In this document: positions 47,450-61,194 of the stretch, piece by piece
Layout of the letters: every line of letters starts with the position of its first letter
Position numbering within the stretch: the first letter of the stretch is position 1
NCBI RefSeq assembly: GCF_025698545.1
Contig: NC_068565.1
Location: forward strand, 3,100,001 to 3,164,000
DNA length: 64,000 nucleotides
Direction: 5' to 3'
Source: Gossypium raimondii
Taxonomy: Eukaryota > Streptophyta > Magnoliopsida > Malvales > Malvaceae
Program-made: the position numbers and the translations under genes
Notes under the pieces: model-generated
Seen by the model: the letters and a program-made list of their open reading frames with translations, nothing else
What the model was told of the DNA's origin: nothing
The model's database searches: none

Positions 47450-47950
47450 GAGAACTACTTTATGCATCTTGGGACTTGTAAGATTCTAATATCAATTTAG
47501 CTTGTTCCATTATCAAATCATTCCTCTCCAAAAACAACTTGCAATTTCCTCCATTTCTCCTCTAAAGCAGCTGCCCTTTCACCCCTAATCATATCCAATC
47601 TAGGCTTTAAAACTTCACGTGGGTAATTTGAAAGCAACTTTTAATGCTAGGAAAAGTAAAAAAAGGTGAGGATAGATCTTTTTCTAAGCCACATGAACAG
47701 AGAATCCTCATCCTTTTTACCTCTCCCAACATTAAGAGTTGCTTCTTTTCATCATCATCCGTCTTTTCAACCCATGGAAGGAGGTAATTCAAAGAGCAAA
47801 AAATCCATATCCCAACCTGTTAAATCTTCTTCAACCACTGTTTTCTTCTTCACCTCGTCATCAACAACAATAACATCAGGTGAAGAAAGCCGACGAAGAA
47901 AGATTCGGTTCTCTTTGTTGGTATTTTATCAGAAAATAAAACTAAAATGA
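47450..47950 (-). pseudogene. Broken gene fragment of unknown family
   Basis: On the minus strand, protein-like text occurs in several frames: NKENRIFLRRLSSPDVIVVD, then DDEVKKKTVVEEDLTGWDMD, WVEKTDDDEKKQLLML, PRLDMIRGERAAALEEKWR, and near the end NDLIMEQAKLILESYKSQDA before a stop at about 47463. The acidic, charged pieces look like real coding sequence that is frameshifted or missing introns. I do not recognise the family. Part of it (47772-47877) is duplicated in inverse orientation at 48147-48261. Confidence 0.4.
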
Positions 47951-48261
47951 TGAAAAAAACTGGACTGAGAAGTCAAGTAATTGAAATGGAAAAGGATCAT
48001 TTTATTGAACTACTAACTAAAAATAGGCTAATAACAGAATCATTATCTTTAACAAAAATCTCTAAAAAATCTACAATAAATCAAAGTTAAGATTATATCT
48101 AAAAATAGCTAGATTATGATAACTGAAGTAAATCTTCAACACTCTTGATGTTATTATTGTTGATGACGAGGTGAAGAAGAAAACAGTAGACCGCTTGGTT
48201 GAAGAAGATTTAATAGGTTGGGATATGGATTTTTTGCTCTTTGAATTACCTCATTCCATGG
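47772..48261. repeat. Inverted duplication of a gene fragment (arms 106 and 115 bp, 269-bp spacer)
   Basis: The inverse of 47772-47877 equals 48147-48261 except for about three substitutions and one 9-base insertion (near 48188) in the right arm. The two arms run from GATGTTATT to ATTCCATGG. They are divergently oriented and could fold into a hairpin in either transcript direction. The spacer is not repeated. Confidence 0.88.
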
Positions 48262-48696
48262 ATTTTGTGTTATATATATTCAAGCTCATGTTTAAAACAG
48301 ATTTAATTTTTACTAAATCCTTGTAAATTTTAGATAAACCTTCAGGTTTAAATGAATAACCTTATTTATGAACAAATATTGACATAAAACAAACAAAGTT
48401 GTATTATATTGTTCTTGTTATAGAATTTTGCTTAACATACTTTAGTCTCAAGCTTTTGGTAAAATTATAAAACTTAATAAATTCATTTTATTACACATTG
48501 ACTTTATCATAAGGGTTTTACTGAACAATCAGTTATCCTAATTATTTTTTCTAAACAATTGAATTCAAAATTCTCATATAAAATTCTAACCCTAGATGGA
48601 GCAAGCAAAATTGCAACAAATTGTGAGATGTGGGGATTTTGTACCTCTCAGTCGAAAGTATTTCACATGTACATTTAAAAAAAAAATAAAATAAAC
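48262..48696. other. AT-rich intergenic DNA, nothing recognised
   Basis: No gene or element ends seen. Confidence 0.5.
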
Positions 48697-48865
48697 AACT
48701 CACGAGAGTTAGGTGACATGGTAAGGATCTCTCCTACCTTAATCAGTGGTCGAGGGTTCGACCCTCATATTGGATATGGAGCAGCTTTAAAACTTGTGGC
48801 CAACATCTACTCCTATGAAAGATTAGTTATTGGATTAGCTTCGATAAATAACTTGACAAATTAAA
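48697..48865 (+). mobile_element. tRNA-derived SINE of a second family
   Basis: A box A-like TTAGGTGACATGGTAAGG and a good box B, GGTTCGACCC (within GAGGGTTCGACCCTC), lie about 35 bp apart, followed by non-tRNA sequence and a T/A-rich end (AATAATAATAA). It does not fold as a complete functional tRNA. Confidence 0.55.
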
Positions 48866-49179
48866 TAATAATAAATGTGTTCATTAGTCTCATTTTGACC
48901 CTAGTATTACATTAGGCCAACCAATTATTTTTAAAAGGTTTATATGAAAAATAGATACCTAAATTATGCAAATTTTCTCATCTAGGTACTCAAATTATAC
49001 AACCTTTCTCATTTAAGTGCCTAAATATTTTTATTTAATTAAAAAACTGCGTGTCGTAATTTGATTTGTTCAAAGATTTTTAATTGAACTTAAATGGTTG
49101 ATACCTAAAGGGTAACAAAATAAAACTTTAAACATCTCCTTTGACAAAAAAAAACCTAAATAAAAAATTATATAATTTT
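48866..49179. other. Repeat-like noncoding DNA
   Basis: Repeated phrases AAATTATGCAAATTTTCTCATC (about 48961) and AAATTATACAACCTTTCTCATT (about 48990) suggest a decayed repeat. No gene. Confidence 0.45.
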
Positions 49180-49315
49180 TTGAAACAATACCTAAAATTA
49201 TCTATAACTCCTCACCAATCCTTAAATGAGAAGATAATGCGCTTCGACATACTTAAATCCATATCCTCCTACACTAATAATAATATTGATATCAATCGAA
49301 CTAAGCCTTTTTAAA
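49180..49315 (-). mobile_element. tRNA-derived SINE, copy 3
   Basis: Inverse orientation: CTAAAATTATCTATAACTCC, AAATGAGAAGATAATGCGC, then inverse box B (ACTTAAATCCATATCC) and inverse box A (AATCGAACTAAGCC). Confidence 0.65.
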
Positions 49316-49892
49316 ACAACCTATCTATAATTATTGAAAAAAAAGGAATTATTGAAAAAACTGTTGGTAGTGTCGTAATCTTTAGACAATCTGACTCACA
49401 CTCTGTGCACACGGTTTTCAGTTGGGCCGCCTTGGAAGCAGTCCCGGTTTCTGCTTCTTCCTTTTATTAATTAGGTCCCATCCCTTTTCTTTAAATATAT
49501 ACACAAATATTAACTATTTTTAATAATTACAAAAATATGCATCTCAATTATATTTTTAATTCAATATTAACAATCTAATCTCATTGATTAAAATAAATTT
49601 TAAAAAAGAAAAATAATTATTTTTATTATTCGATTTTAATGGAATTAAATGGACCAACAATTTCCATGGTCAATCTATATTCTATGGTATATTCCATGGT
49701 GTTTTATTTAAATTCTTTAATAGGATCTAGCAAGACAATACATTTTGACCACTACAATTCCTTTTATAATTGAAGTAAAATTGACTGTTTATTTAAAGAA
49801 AAATCTGTTTTATGCCAATTCTAGTTCAAACTTGTAGCAACAATCTTTGGTAATGGTTTTATAGGAATTACTCCATTTGTCGATTGAGTTTT
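49316..49892. other. AT-rich intergenic DNA, nothing recognised
   Basis: No gene or element ends seen. Confidence 0.5.
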
Positions 49893-50022
49893 TACTTGAT
49901 TAGTATAGGAATTGTTATCAATACAAGAGAACATAGGTTTGAATGTACTAAAACACATTATCCTCTAATTTATGAGTTGAGGAGGATTATGAATAATTTT
50001 AGACATTATATCGTAATTTGAT
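49893..50022 (+). mobile_element. tRNA-derived SINE, copy 4 (plus orientation)
   Basis: Reads TTGATTAGTATAGGAATTGTTATC, box B-like ATAGGTTTGAATGTAC, then ACATTATCCTCTAATTTATGAG and ATAATTTTAGACATTATATCG. It is the same family as the copies at 49180 and 59163, in the opposite orientation. Confidence 0.65.
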
Positions 50023-50244
50023 CATTTATATTAAATAGTATCCATGATGGGGTGAAAATTTGTACTATATTAACAAGAAGGATAGTTACATTGAGTTGAA
50101 ACAAATTAAGAAAAAAAAAGTACAAAGGAAAAGAGCTACCTAAAGATCACACAAACCTTTTTGATACTACAAACTTTTTCCTAATCCTATTTCTTATTTG
50201 AAGTATAAAGAAAATCTACTCAAAAGTGAAAAATAAAAAAGAGA

Positions 50245-51762
<1,518 letters not shown>

Positions 51763-51869
51763 TGTCAGTTGTTTATGTTATTCAATGTGGGGGTATAGAT
51801 GGATATTGAGATTGATAAGAGGTTTGCAATGAAGGGTACATGAACAAAAGGCTTTGGATTTTGCTTGGC

Positions 51870-51877
51870 TATTTATA
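51870..51877 (-). promoter_or_regulatory. TATA box of the GA 2-oxidase gene
   Basis: TATAAATA on the minus strand, 108 bp upstream of the start codon at 51762. Confidence 0.7.
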
Positions 51878-52134
51878 GGAGTAGAGGAAGTGAGAGTTTT
51901 GGGAGATAAGAAACAAATGTTTTATATTTAATTAAAATATTTTTATTTTTATTTTCTTTTAAAAACTAATAGATAAGATACATTGTTTTTTGACATTTAT
52001 TTTTACATCCTAACATGCTTAGGTCGGCCATACGGACTTCACACGAAAAAAGCAGTCTAGTCAACACCAATCACCTAATTTTATTACAAAATCTGATTTC
52101 ATTTCGTACATCTTATATTCCAATGTGATTGTTA
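51878..52134. promoter_or_regulatory. Upstream region of the GA 2-oxidase gene
   Basis: AT-rich flank beyond the TATA box; no specific binding site can be claimed. Confidence 0.35.
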
Positions 52135-52375
52135 AGGTTTTTAGAGTTTTACTATGTTTTTAAATTGAACCGATAGTAGAATTGATTACGTTATGAGTTT
52201 GAGTTTAATTGATTCAATTAGAAATTTATTAAAAATTTAAGTAAAAGAATACCAGTTCAACCGGCCTTTTAGTTGATTGTCGATTTAACTGGTTCAAAAT
52301 CCTTTTTCAAAATAATACCTCGGTTGGGTCTTGGTCCAACCAGTTCAACCAGTTGGTTTAGTCCGGTTCAAACAT
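52135..52375. repeat. GGTTCAACCGGTT-type dispersed repeat, copy 2
   Basis: Starts TTAAGGTTTTTAGAG and carries CCAGTTCAACCGG, TTTAACTGGTTCAAAATCC, CCAACCAGTTCAACCAG and GTCCGGTTCAAAC. Confidence 0.55.
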
Positions 52376-52499
52376 CTTTGATTCATACCATGTTTAGGTT
52401 CTATTTAGGATTCTTTTGAAGTAAGTCTGGATATATTCCGGTTATCAATTTGATCATGCTTTATAATAGATTGAATTATTCATGATTGTACTTATAGTC

Positions 52500-52735
52500 A
52501 AGGTTTTTAGAACCGGACAAATGGATGAACTGGTCAAACCATCGATTCAATTGGTTCATCCGATATAATTAAATAAATTATTAAAAAAATCATAAAATAT
52601 AAAAAAAATCTAGTTCAACTACCCGATTCAACTGATTCAAACTAATTCCTCAGCCAACCGGTTCAATACCCATTTTTCAACTCCCGACTTGATCCAATCC
52701 AATCCAATTGAATCAATCTTTCTTTAACAAAATAT
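52500..52735. repeat. GGTTCAACCGGTT-type dispersed repeat, copy 3
   Basis: Starts TCAAGGTTTTTAGAACCGG in the same orientation as copy 2 and carries GAACTGGTCAAACC, TAGTTCAACTACCCG and CAACCGGTTCAATACCC. Confidence 0.55.
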
Positions 52736-54247
52736 TCCTTTTTCAATTGTTTATAATCAATATTTCATTTAATTGTCCCCCGTTTTGTATATCTTAAATT
52801 CTTTTATTAAAAAGAATCAAATTCCATTTCAATGAACCACATCAAATTGTTTCCTTTTAATTTCTTTTCTATATTAAAATATAATGATATTATTGTTGGT
52901 AGGTAAATTCATTGAACTAATTAAGTTATAGGTAAGGAGATAAGTTTATCTTGTATATTCTTTAATCTACTTTTAAAAAATAGGATCTATAATGAAAATA
53001 TTGCTACAATTTCACTTGTTTATTTAAAAAAGTTGGAGGGTACAATTGATTCTCCATAGGACCTACTTTGCATATAATTGTGAGGGTCTGGTTTGAGAGG
53101 ATCTAAAGTTCATGGTGTTTGTAAAAACACCTTTAAAAATATAAATATAATTATATTTCAATTAAATATAAAATACAATAAAATTGTAGGACTTACTTGT
53201 TTTGATATTAAATAGTATTAAATATAACTAATTAATGAAAACATATTTTTAGTTTAATGATACGATCCTAAATTAATATATGTTTAAAAAATTCACTGAA
53301 AATAAAAATAAATGTCGGTTTGGCATAGATATTATTATCAATTGACATAGATATTGTTGGTGAGATATTTTCTCGTTAAAAAAATTGGAAATTCACTTTT
53401 GCATATTCATCTTTTTATAAAAAATAATGCGAAATTATTCTTGAAATTCCATCGGAAAATAAAGTTATTTTCTCTTTGATGTATATCATCTATGATATTT
53501 ATATGATGTCATTTTCATTTCCACTTTTAAATTTTAATTTGTTCATTAACAATTTTTAATTTTTTTTAAGTCGATATTTATTAAAAATTTATCAATATTA
53601 TTATGTCACGTGTTGCAAATCTAGTTCGAAAAGATAAACAAATTCACATAATTTATCATTGTGGGGGCATGCAACTGCAAGCGTCTAGGGCCTTCTAACT
53701 TTATTGCAAGGACATCCGCATGAAAATCGGGATAATGTTTTTCTTAATTGCTATGATTAAAAAAAAAAAACCCTGAAATTTAAAATTATTAACCAAAATA
53801 TGATTACTGAGTTAGTATTATGATTCATGGACCAAATTATAAATAAATAATTTATTTTATTAAGATTATATTAATAATTTGATTATTTTAAAATGAAAAA
53901 AAATACTATGAAAACTGAAAAGTTAATTTCTCTATATTAATTTGTTAAAATTTGGTCATCATATTTTACAAAAAATTAAAAATTAGTCCAAATAGACACC
54001 ATTATTAAACATTTTGTTAAATCACTATAAATTCCTAATTCCATAATTAGAAAAAAACTTTATTTGCCTATTCTCCATTTGAAAAATTAGTACATATAAA
54101 TAATGAAAGTCTTTATTTAAACAATTTTTTACTCTCAAAATAAATGCATCAACATTTAATGTTACACGAGAATATTTTATGTATGATAAGATTTACTCTT
54201 ACTTTGATCTTTTCTTTTTTTTAGTTTACAAATATAATTACATCTTG
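52736..54247. other. AT-rich intergenic DNA, nothing recognised
   Basis: No gene, RNA gene or element ends seen on either strand. Confidence 0.5.
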
Positions 54248-54332
54248 AAAGAGATGAATTGATTATTATAAGAATCGGGTGAGCAGTTATAAAGAGATCG
54301 ATGATTATTACAAGAATCGAGTGAGTAGTTAT
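54248..54332. repeat. Tandem duplication of a 42-43 bp unit
   Basis: AAAGAGATGAATTGATTATT... (54248-54290) and AAAGAGATCGATGATTATT... (54291-54332) share the unit, including AAGAATCGGGTGAGCAGTTAT versus AAGAATCGAGTGAGTAGTTAT. Confidence 0.85.
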
Positions 54333-54920
54333 ACATATTGGATGCAATTGCAAAAAGAAACAAAGACCCAAAACAATTGTTTACAAGTTTGGTTTTTCTA
54401 TGCCTATGATTTTACCCACATATATAATCTACTATTTTCAACATTATACAAAATAATGATTTAAGTCCTATCACATACTCAAATAACAACCTTACCTTTG
54501 CACTAAAGATCTAATTTTTTTTCACTAAATTTTCTCCTTACAAACATAATTTGTAAAATTTTTCTTGCACAAAATGCACTCACAAAAATAATTTCTAAAG
54601 AACATAATAAATGCTAAAACTCACTCTATATATAATTCTTATGCAAGTCTTGAATCTAAAGCTTTTTGGACTTGCTAACATTGAGATAAATCATAATACA
54701 ATCCCCAAAGTAGCATCAAGACTATCCTCATAAAGTCTAAGATATTAAGAGATAACCAAAATTAAATTTTCAAGTCAATCGATCCAATCTCCTTAAATTA
54801 GGAAATTCGATTTACTTAATCCAATTTAATCTAATTTGCAATAATTTGTTACTTCAAATGACCGATCTTAAATGGGCCAACACGCTTCCAATGAACCAAA
54901 TGTTTTTGTTTCAAAAGATT
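54333..54920. other. AT-rich intergenic DNA, nothing recognised
   Basis: No gene or element ends recognised. Confidence 0.5.
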
Positions 54921-54921
54921 A

Positions 54922-55266
54922 TCAATTCAAAATAAAGCAAGTTATAAAACTTGAGAAGTGGCAAGTGCAATTGTAACTATTCTGCATCACTGCTCTCATA
55001 ACTGCCTCAACACATGTATTTTTATAAGAAACGTTGCGACCTTCAAAACTCTCTGGCTTTCTATCTAGTATTTGGGGACGTATATAAACGTTGCTGTATG
55101 CTATTACAAACACTACTACTCTAGTGAAAAACGCCATAGAAAATCTATTTTGATGTAGTAGCAATATCATTATAAACACACGTGACAATTGCACATAGTA
55201 AAATTGAAGACTCATGTATGACAATAATCCATGATAAAACTTGAATCCGGATAAGTAAATACCCAA
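54922..55266 (-). other. Open frame of unknown nature, perhaps TE-derived
   Basis: A minus-strand open frame of 114 codons contains KPESFEGRNVSYKNTCVEAV and a hydrophobic first half. No motif of a known family was recognised, codon use is not distinctive, and the surroundings are noncoding. It could be a remnant of a mobile element. Confidence 0.2.
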
Positions 55267-57200
55267 TGCCTAATCTCTTTTAATAATGTCAAGACCTCAT
55301 TGATAACATTTTATATATTTACATCATCGTGTATGTATAGATAGATAAATAAATAGAAAATATCTACAAACTATTCCTTTTTATTCTTGTATTCAACAAT
55401 ATTCATGTCACAATTAATAATTATTGATACTAATTAATCAGTCATTACAAGTTAATAACTTGGCATCTCAAACGTTTAGTTCAATGACGATGCAGATATC
55501 TGAGTATGTGTAGCACTATCTATGTTCGGATGTCTGTTGACTGAAATATAGGTGAAGTACTGAAAAAATTTATGTTGAGTTCTCCGATTAACATCAATTT
55601 AAAGTTTGATATCCAAACAATCCTTACAATCTAATTTGATTTCATAATTGCAAACGTATATACATTTGTTATTAAACCAAATATCTAGCTAATTGCTACC
55701 AAAAATAATTCTTGAATAATAAATTTAGAATGGGGAGGTTGATTTCGTGGAGAGAAATCTGCAAAGTTTCATATGTTTAGAGGCAATAAATTTATTGAAT
55801 GAAAGTGTTTTATTGGTTGTTTGAGAAAGTGAATCATGCGTGACATGGTTAAACTTAAATTTAAGATTTGAGTCTAAATATGTGCAGTGCGATGATTTGT
55901 TTTCTTGAAATTAAAAAACAAAAACTTCCACGAAACTAATACCAAACCATTTTGTTTAAAGAGGAATAGAGTTGGTTTGACAATGGAATTTCAGCTTCCA
56001 TACAATAATTTAAGATCACATGGATACAGTTGGGAGATGACATCTTAATGTTTCAAATTCATCTCCCTATACAAATTAATTCTAATTTGTTTAATCAAGT
56101 ACACATGTGTTTTTTAGGCAAATGTTTAATCAACGGTCAATTTTGGTACGGTATTCTTAGTCCTATTATTAGTGCATGTCTATTATTAGTCCATGTCATT
56201 GAACCTTGATATCGACCAAGGTTTGTCCTCCAAAAAGTATTCATGTCTTAGAGTTTTCAAAAAGCATGTTATTCTAATATTGTTTGAATATCATTATTCT
56301 CTTATTACCAAATCGATTGTTTTAAGTTTTTTTTATAAATTATAATCTATATAAAACCACGAGTTTAATCGTGAATTATTAAAATCTCATTTAAAAATAA
56401 TTACAATTAAGCTATAATTATCAGTTAAAAATTGTGCTAATGTAAAATAGAATTATCACTTAAATAGAATTCTAAGCACAACGTACAGGAAAAAATTGTG
56501 ATAATTATAATTATATTTTACAATTATTATTTTAAAAACTTTGACGTAAAAAGTTGTGTTAATTTTGTTGATGTAAAATAGAGCTATTACTCGAATAGAA
56601 TTTTAAACATCTTAATTATAATTTTTGAATAATGTATGTTGCACTAATTACATAAATTAAAAATAAATTGTATATTGAATATGTTAAAAATACTTTAATT
56701 ATTATTTGAAATTTTTTATTATAATACTTGAATTGATAAGGTAATATATTTTAATTATATTAAAATTAAAATAAGAAATATTATTTTATGCTAATTGTTG
56801 TAATTAAAAATACAATAGTTAAAAACTAATTAACTATTAAATACATAAATTCACATATAACACATGTGACATTAGAAGCTAGTATACATATAAGTACGAG
56901 TTTGAAAAAATTTTAATTAAAAAGATACCCTTTATTGTTAATTATATTACTAAATTGATATTAAAATAATTTATTAATATTATTGTGTGATAATAATAGA
57001 AGTGATATCAATAAATATCATAATATATTAATGCTAAATTAATTAATTTAGTCAAATCATTTAAAAGTTCTACAAAAAAAAGAAGAAGCATAATATATTA
57101 TTAATTAATAAAATTGTAAATCCATAAAATTATTAAATATAATTTGATAAATTAAAAATCATTTTTTAAATACAATAATACTTAATTATATTAAAATAAA
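55267..57200. other. AT-rich intergenic DNA, nothing recognised
   Basis: Close to 80% A+T by eye, particularly at 56300-57200. No gene, RNA gene or bounded element seen. Confidence 0.5.
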
Positions 57201-58000
57201 TTTTTTATAGTTAATAAAAATTAACCTCAAACCTCCATTTCATCCTCCATGCACCAACGCTCCTAAAACATTCTCTCTTCTATGACAAACCAAAGGAAAG
57301 ATGAAGAAGGAACAAAAAAATGAAAGAGCAATCTCGGAGATTAACACCTCTCCTCTATATATAATCCTCTCACACATCTTTCATCAATACCAAATCAACG
57401 GCTACCTGGAATAATATCAATAATTTTGTCTCTCACTAACAACTACCTAAGACTTAAGTAATCGGACTAAAGTTGAAATTCAACATTTACTCAATAGCTT
57501 GCCAAAAACATTTATTTACAAAAGGACCCGTCAGAGTAGAAAACTTTTCAATTTAATTCGAAATTTTCCCGAATAACTTAGGATTTAACAAATCTGGGTG
57601 TGACAACACAATAGTTAATGGAAGTGCTTGATTGCATGTAGTAACCATTACAGCTTGGCATTATGAAAAACTGTGCAAATAAAAACATAAATAACACCAA
57701 TGTTTGTTTATGCAATTCAGTTTCCCTACATCTGCGTAGCCTAGCTTAGTGAGTAATTTCATTTTTTTAATTCACAATACAATAAGTTAATCACACTCTA
57801 TCACTCCTCAAGTATAGAAATCTCACTTTTATACCTAAAGGCTAAAAGACTCACCTCTAAATTCGCCCCTTAAAAAATTTAGGAAGTAAACACTAAAGGT
57901 TTACAATTCAATTTGCACTCTCACACAAAACAATTCCTCAATTAACAAATTCAAGTGCTTTGAATATGCTTTCATACATAACTTAGACAAGTCTCTTAAC
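57201..58000. mobile_element. Possible LTR fragments
   Basis: The stretch 57200-57605 ends GGGTGTGACA, a common plant LTR end, and has a TATA-like site (CCTCTATATATAATCC) near 57355. The next part has ATGCAATTCAGTTTCCCTAC then GCGTAGCCTAGC, a phrase I associate with plant LTRs. No borders, target duplication or coding region could be shown. Confidence 0.3.
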
Positions 58001-58780
58001 ATATATCAATTTTAGCTCGCTAATATGCTAATTAAATGAATGTATAGCAACTCTTTGAAAATAAGTATTACAATTCATTTAAAAAAAGCATAACCAGATG
58101 AAGATATGGCCTTCCAAAATCAATACCACAATCTCAACCAATTTTCTACAAAATAAGGGTTGTCTTGATTCACTTAAACCCAATGGCCACCCAAATATGG
58201 CAAATAACTTCGCTATAGTGGTGACGGATTACAGTGGGAACTGCCAATAGTGCCACTCAACTCACTGCAACAAACCTTATCTCAACCATTAAAATTAGAT
58301 TAAAATTAATATACTAGTATTCAGAAAAGTGAGTAATGGTAGTGTAACATTAGAATCTTTGATGATAATAAAAGCTATATTTGTTAGGTAGGAATCCGTA
58401 CATGAGTATGCATATTTATTATCCCAAGTATAAATTTCAAGCTTCCATACCACAAAATATAATAATTAGGCGAGCAGTGGGCTATGAATAAACATTCAAA
58501 GATGCCTAGAAGGGGGAAAATGTTAAAAGTGAAAAAACAAAGCATGTGCAATGTGATACAACATGTATTTGCTATTTTCATATTTAGTCAATTACATTTA
58601 TCCTTTTTGTCCTATAAAAACAATCACGAAATGAAAGGTTGACCATTAAGTCTAAATCCTATTTATTTATAGCCTTTTCTTATTACCTTTTCACAATTTT
58701 GACTTGCCCTATATTTTTATATATTAATAAATCAACATTTGACAGAGTTTCTCCAAAATAAAAAATATATATATTCAAAA
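58001..58780. other. AT-rich intergenic DNA, nothing recognised
   Basis: No gene or element recognised. Confidence 0.5.
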
Positions 58781-58990
58781 AGAAAAACACTTTTTGGGTA
58801 TTTCCAATAAAAATATCAATAAATTAAATCCTAAAAAGGGCAGCCTCCGTTTGTATAAAATGCGTGGATCCCTGCGAGCGCCACGTTCTTCATTACATTA
58901 CGTGGCTTTATCTCGTCTGTACCTTTCGCTGTCGGCCACATTTGATGTCGATATAATTTTTTCCTTTATTTTAAAATTTTCAAAAAAATT
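58781..58990 (+). other. Short GC-rich patch with a TATA-like site
   Basis: At 58835-58945 the base composition rises sharply (GGATCCCTGCGAGCGCCACG, CTTTCGCTGTCGGCCAC), right after TATAAAA (58854-58860). An open frame of 67 codons spans it but resembles nothing known. Confidence 0.25.
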
Positions 58991-59162
58991 CATTTAAATT
59001 TATTATTTTAAATATACTCTCAAATTGGAGTAAGTTTTCATACCTAATCCCATATTACTTAAAAAAATTGAATTACCATCAAATATATATGGTTGAAGTA
59101 AATCCAAAATGGAAATTCTATTTATAATAATCATATATTTTTTATTATCATATATATTTTTT

Positions 59163-59287
59163 GATATAATGTCTAAAACTGCCCATAATTTCTCTCTAAT
59201 CATTAAATAGGAAGATAATATGTTTCAGCACACTCGAACTTACATCCTCTTATACTGACAACAACCGAATTGAAACTCAATCAATTT
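59163..59287 (-). mobile_element. tRNA-derived SINE, copy 5
   Basis: Inverse of CTAAAACTGCCCATAATTTC, TTAAATAGGAAGATAATATG, the box B part CACTCGAACTTACATCC and the box A part ACCGAATTGAAACTCAATC. Box B (GTTCGAGTG on the minus strand) is well preserved. Confidence 0.7.
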
Positions 59288-60632
59288 TCATTAATAATAA
59301 TTAGGGAATCTGAATATTTTCTGGTAATTAATTTTATAAGAAACGTGTTATAATACGCATGGAAAAATATCAAGCATGCTTTTAAAATGTTGGTCCTCCT
59401 TTTTATGATTAGAAATCTAGAAAACTCAGTGTCTAAAAGCACTATTTTAAACTTTTTAATATTATATAGCATTCTATGGAAATGGTCGGTTCAAATCTTG
59501 AATTATCTGAACTTTTTAATTATTTGGGTGAGGAACTTGTGCACAAAAATGTTTAATATGTAAAAAGTTGAACAATTATTAGATATAAAAATATAAGAAA
59601 TATTTTTCTTTGTGGAATTAAAAAGGGATGGACCCTTTTCGCTCCCATTTGGATATCCATTGTTGTCACACAAATCGGTTGAAGTAACCCTCAAATTTAA
59701 TGAAAAAAATTGAAGGAATTCTTATGTGCACGTCTAATAATTAACTGTAATCATACTAGAAAACGACTATTCATTCTTGGGTCAGTTTTTCCACTGCAAG
59801 AAAGAAGAAGAAAAATCTCCTGTCATTGTTGATATTTTGAAGAATTCCATTGTTGATGCCTCTATATGCTAAGATGGTTGAAGATTGGATTAAGTTGTGT
59901 GATTGAGTATCTACAAGATGGAAAAACTTGAAGTCCTCGAAGTTATATCTTGGGATGCACTTTCACACTGTTTTTTCATGAGGTTCAAGATGTTGGTGAA
60001 GGGTAAAAATAAAGTATAATTTTACTATTATTTTAATTTATGATTTTGACTACTATCTACTCATGTCTTCGCCTCTAGTTATAGCTATACATTCTATTGG
60101 TTTGAAATTGAATTTTTATGACTTTAAAACTTGGTATGGATCCAATTACTCCACGTAGAATTGCACAGTTTACGTATAAAAGACGATTAAATTTGTTTTT
60201 TTAATTATAGAATTCTATATCTAGTAAAATTGATTGGTAATGTATTGTCAAAACACATGAAAAATCCACATTAGAGAAAAAAGGGACACGAAAGTGAAAG
60301 TTACTTCTTTATTGGTCATTACTATGATTTTTCAATTCTTGGCTTGAAATCAAAAATGATACATAGTTTGTGACCATTCGTTTAATTTCGGACGATGGAT
60401 AAAATTTTTGCGGACCTGTATCTCTTTTCTGTAATGTATATGATAATTTAGTTTTTTTATCCGCACGACTTAATTTAAATATATTAAAACTATTTTATAG
60501 TTTCGTATAAATTTAATTTAATTTTATGATTGATATTATAAATAAATTTATATTTTCTAAATCAATAAAAATAATGTCTTAAATTATTATTGTTATTATT
60601 ATATGCTTTATACATTTAGTGATTCTGGGTGG
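59288..60632. other. AT-rich intergenic DNA, nothing recognised
   Basis: No gene or bounded element. A stretch at 59800-60005 is less AT-rich but all frames are broken. Confidence 0.5.
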
Positions 60633-60768
60633 GTTTGGATGGGCGATTGGGTGCGGTGCGGTGCGTTTAGCTTATTTTTTGTCTCATGCTACAAGATATC
60701 ACAAGATATCTAATCTCACCGCCGCATTGTTTTTTTACACTAACCAGTAAACGCATCACCATCCAAAC
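60633..60768. mobile_element. Small MITE with GTTTGGATGG inverted ends
   Basis: GTTTGGATGG at 60633-60642 is inverted as CCATCCAAAC at 60759-60768. The left arm has GGTGCGGTGCGGTGCGTTTAGC; the right has CACCGCCGCATTG and GTAAACGCATCACC, so the inverted similarity extends inward. An inner ACAAGATATCACAAGATATC lies near 60691. No clear target duplication. Confidence 0.6.
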
Positions 60769-61194
60769 TTTTATTAATGAAATCTATTTATACTAAATGT
60801 TTTCGTTTTTTTTAATTTTAAAACCCAATCCTTATTATAATAAAATTTAATTAGCATAAAAATATTTATAGCATAAATTATAATATAATAAAATTAATTT
60901 TTAAATTTGTTTCACTATTTAAATTTTAAAGAATATATGTTTATAATAAAAAATCATTTACCATGAATTATAATGAAATAAACTCTTTATTTATTAGTCC
61001 AAAATGTTATTTAAAAACTAAATTGTGAAAACAAATTCAAAAATTTAAATCAATTCCAAAATCTATTAAAATTAGAAGCTTTACTATATTTAACATAACC
61101 ATACACAGTTAATAAAGTTAACTTCATTGAAAAGAAAAGTTTAGAATATGTATTTTTACTCATTTTAAATTTGTACAATAAAAGTAGCAGGTAG
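60769..61194. other. AT-rich intergenic DNA, nothing recognised
   Basis: No gene or element recognised. Confidence 0.5.

Noticed and set aside
48740..48775. Functional tRNA gene around GGTTCGACCC
   Set aside because: No full cloverleaf or acceptor stem could be drawn; better explained as a SINE head.
59800..60005. Gene remnant with EKLEVLEVISWDAL-like text
   Set aside because: All frames are short and broken, and no family could be named.
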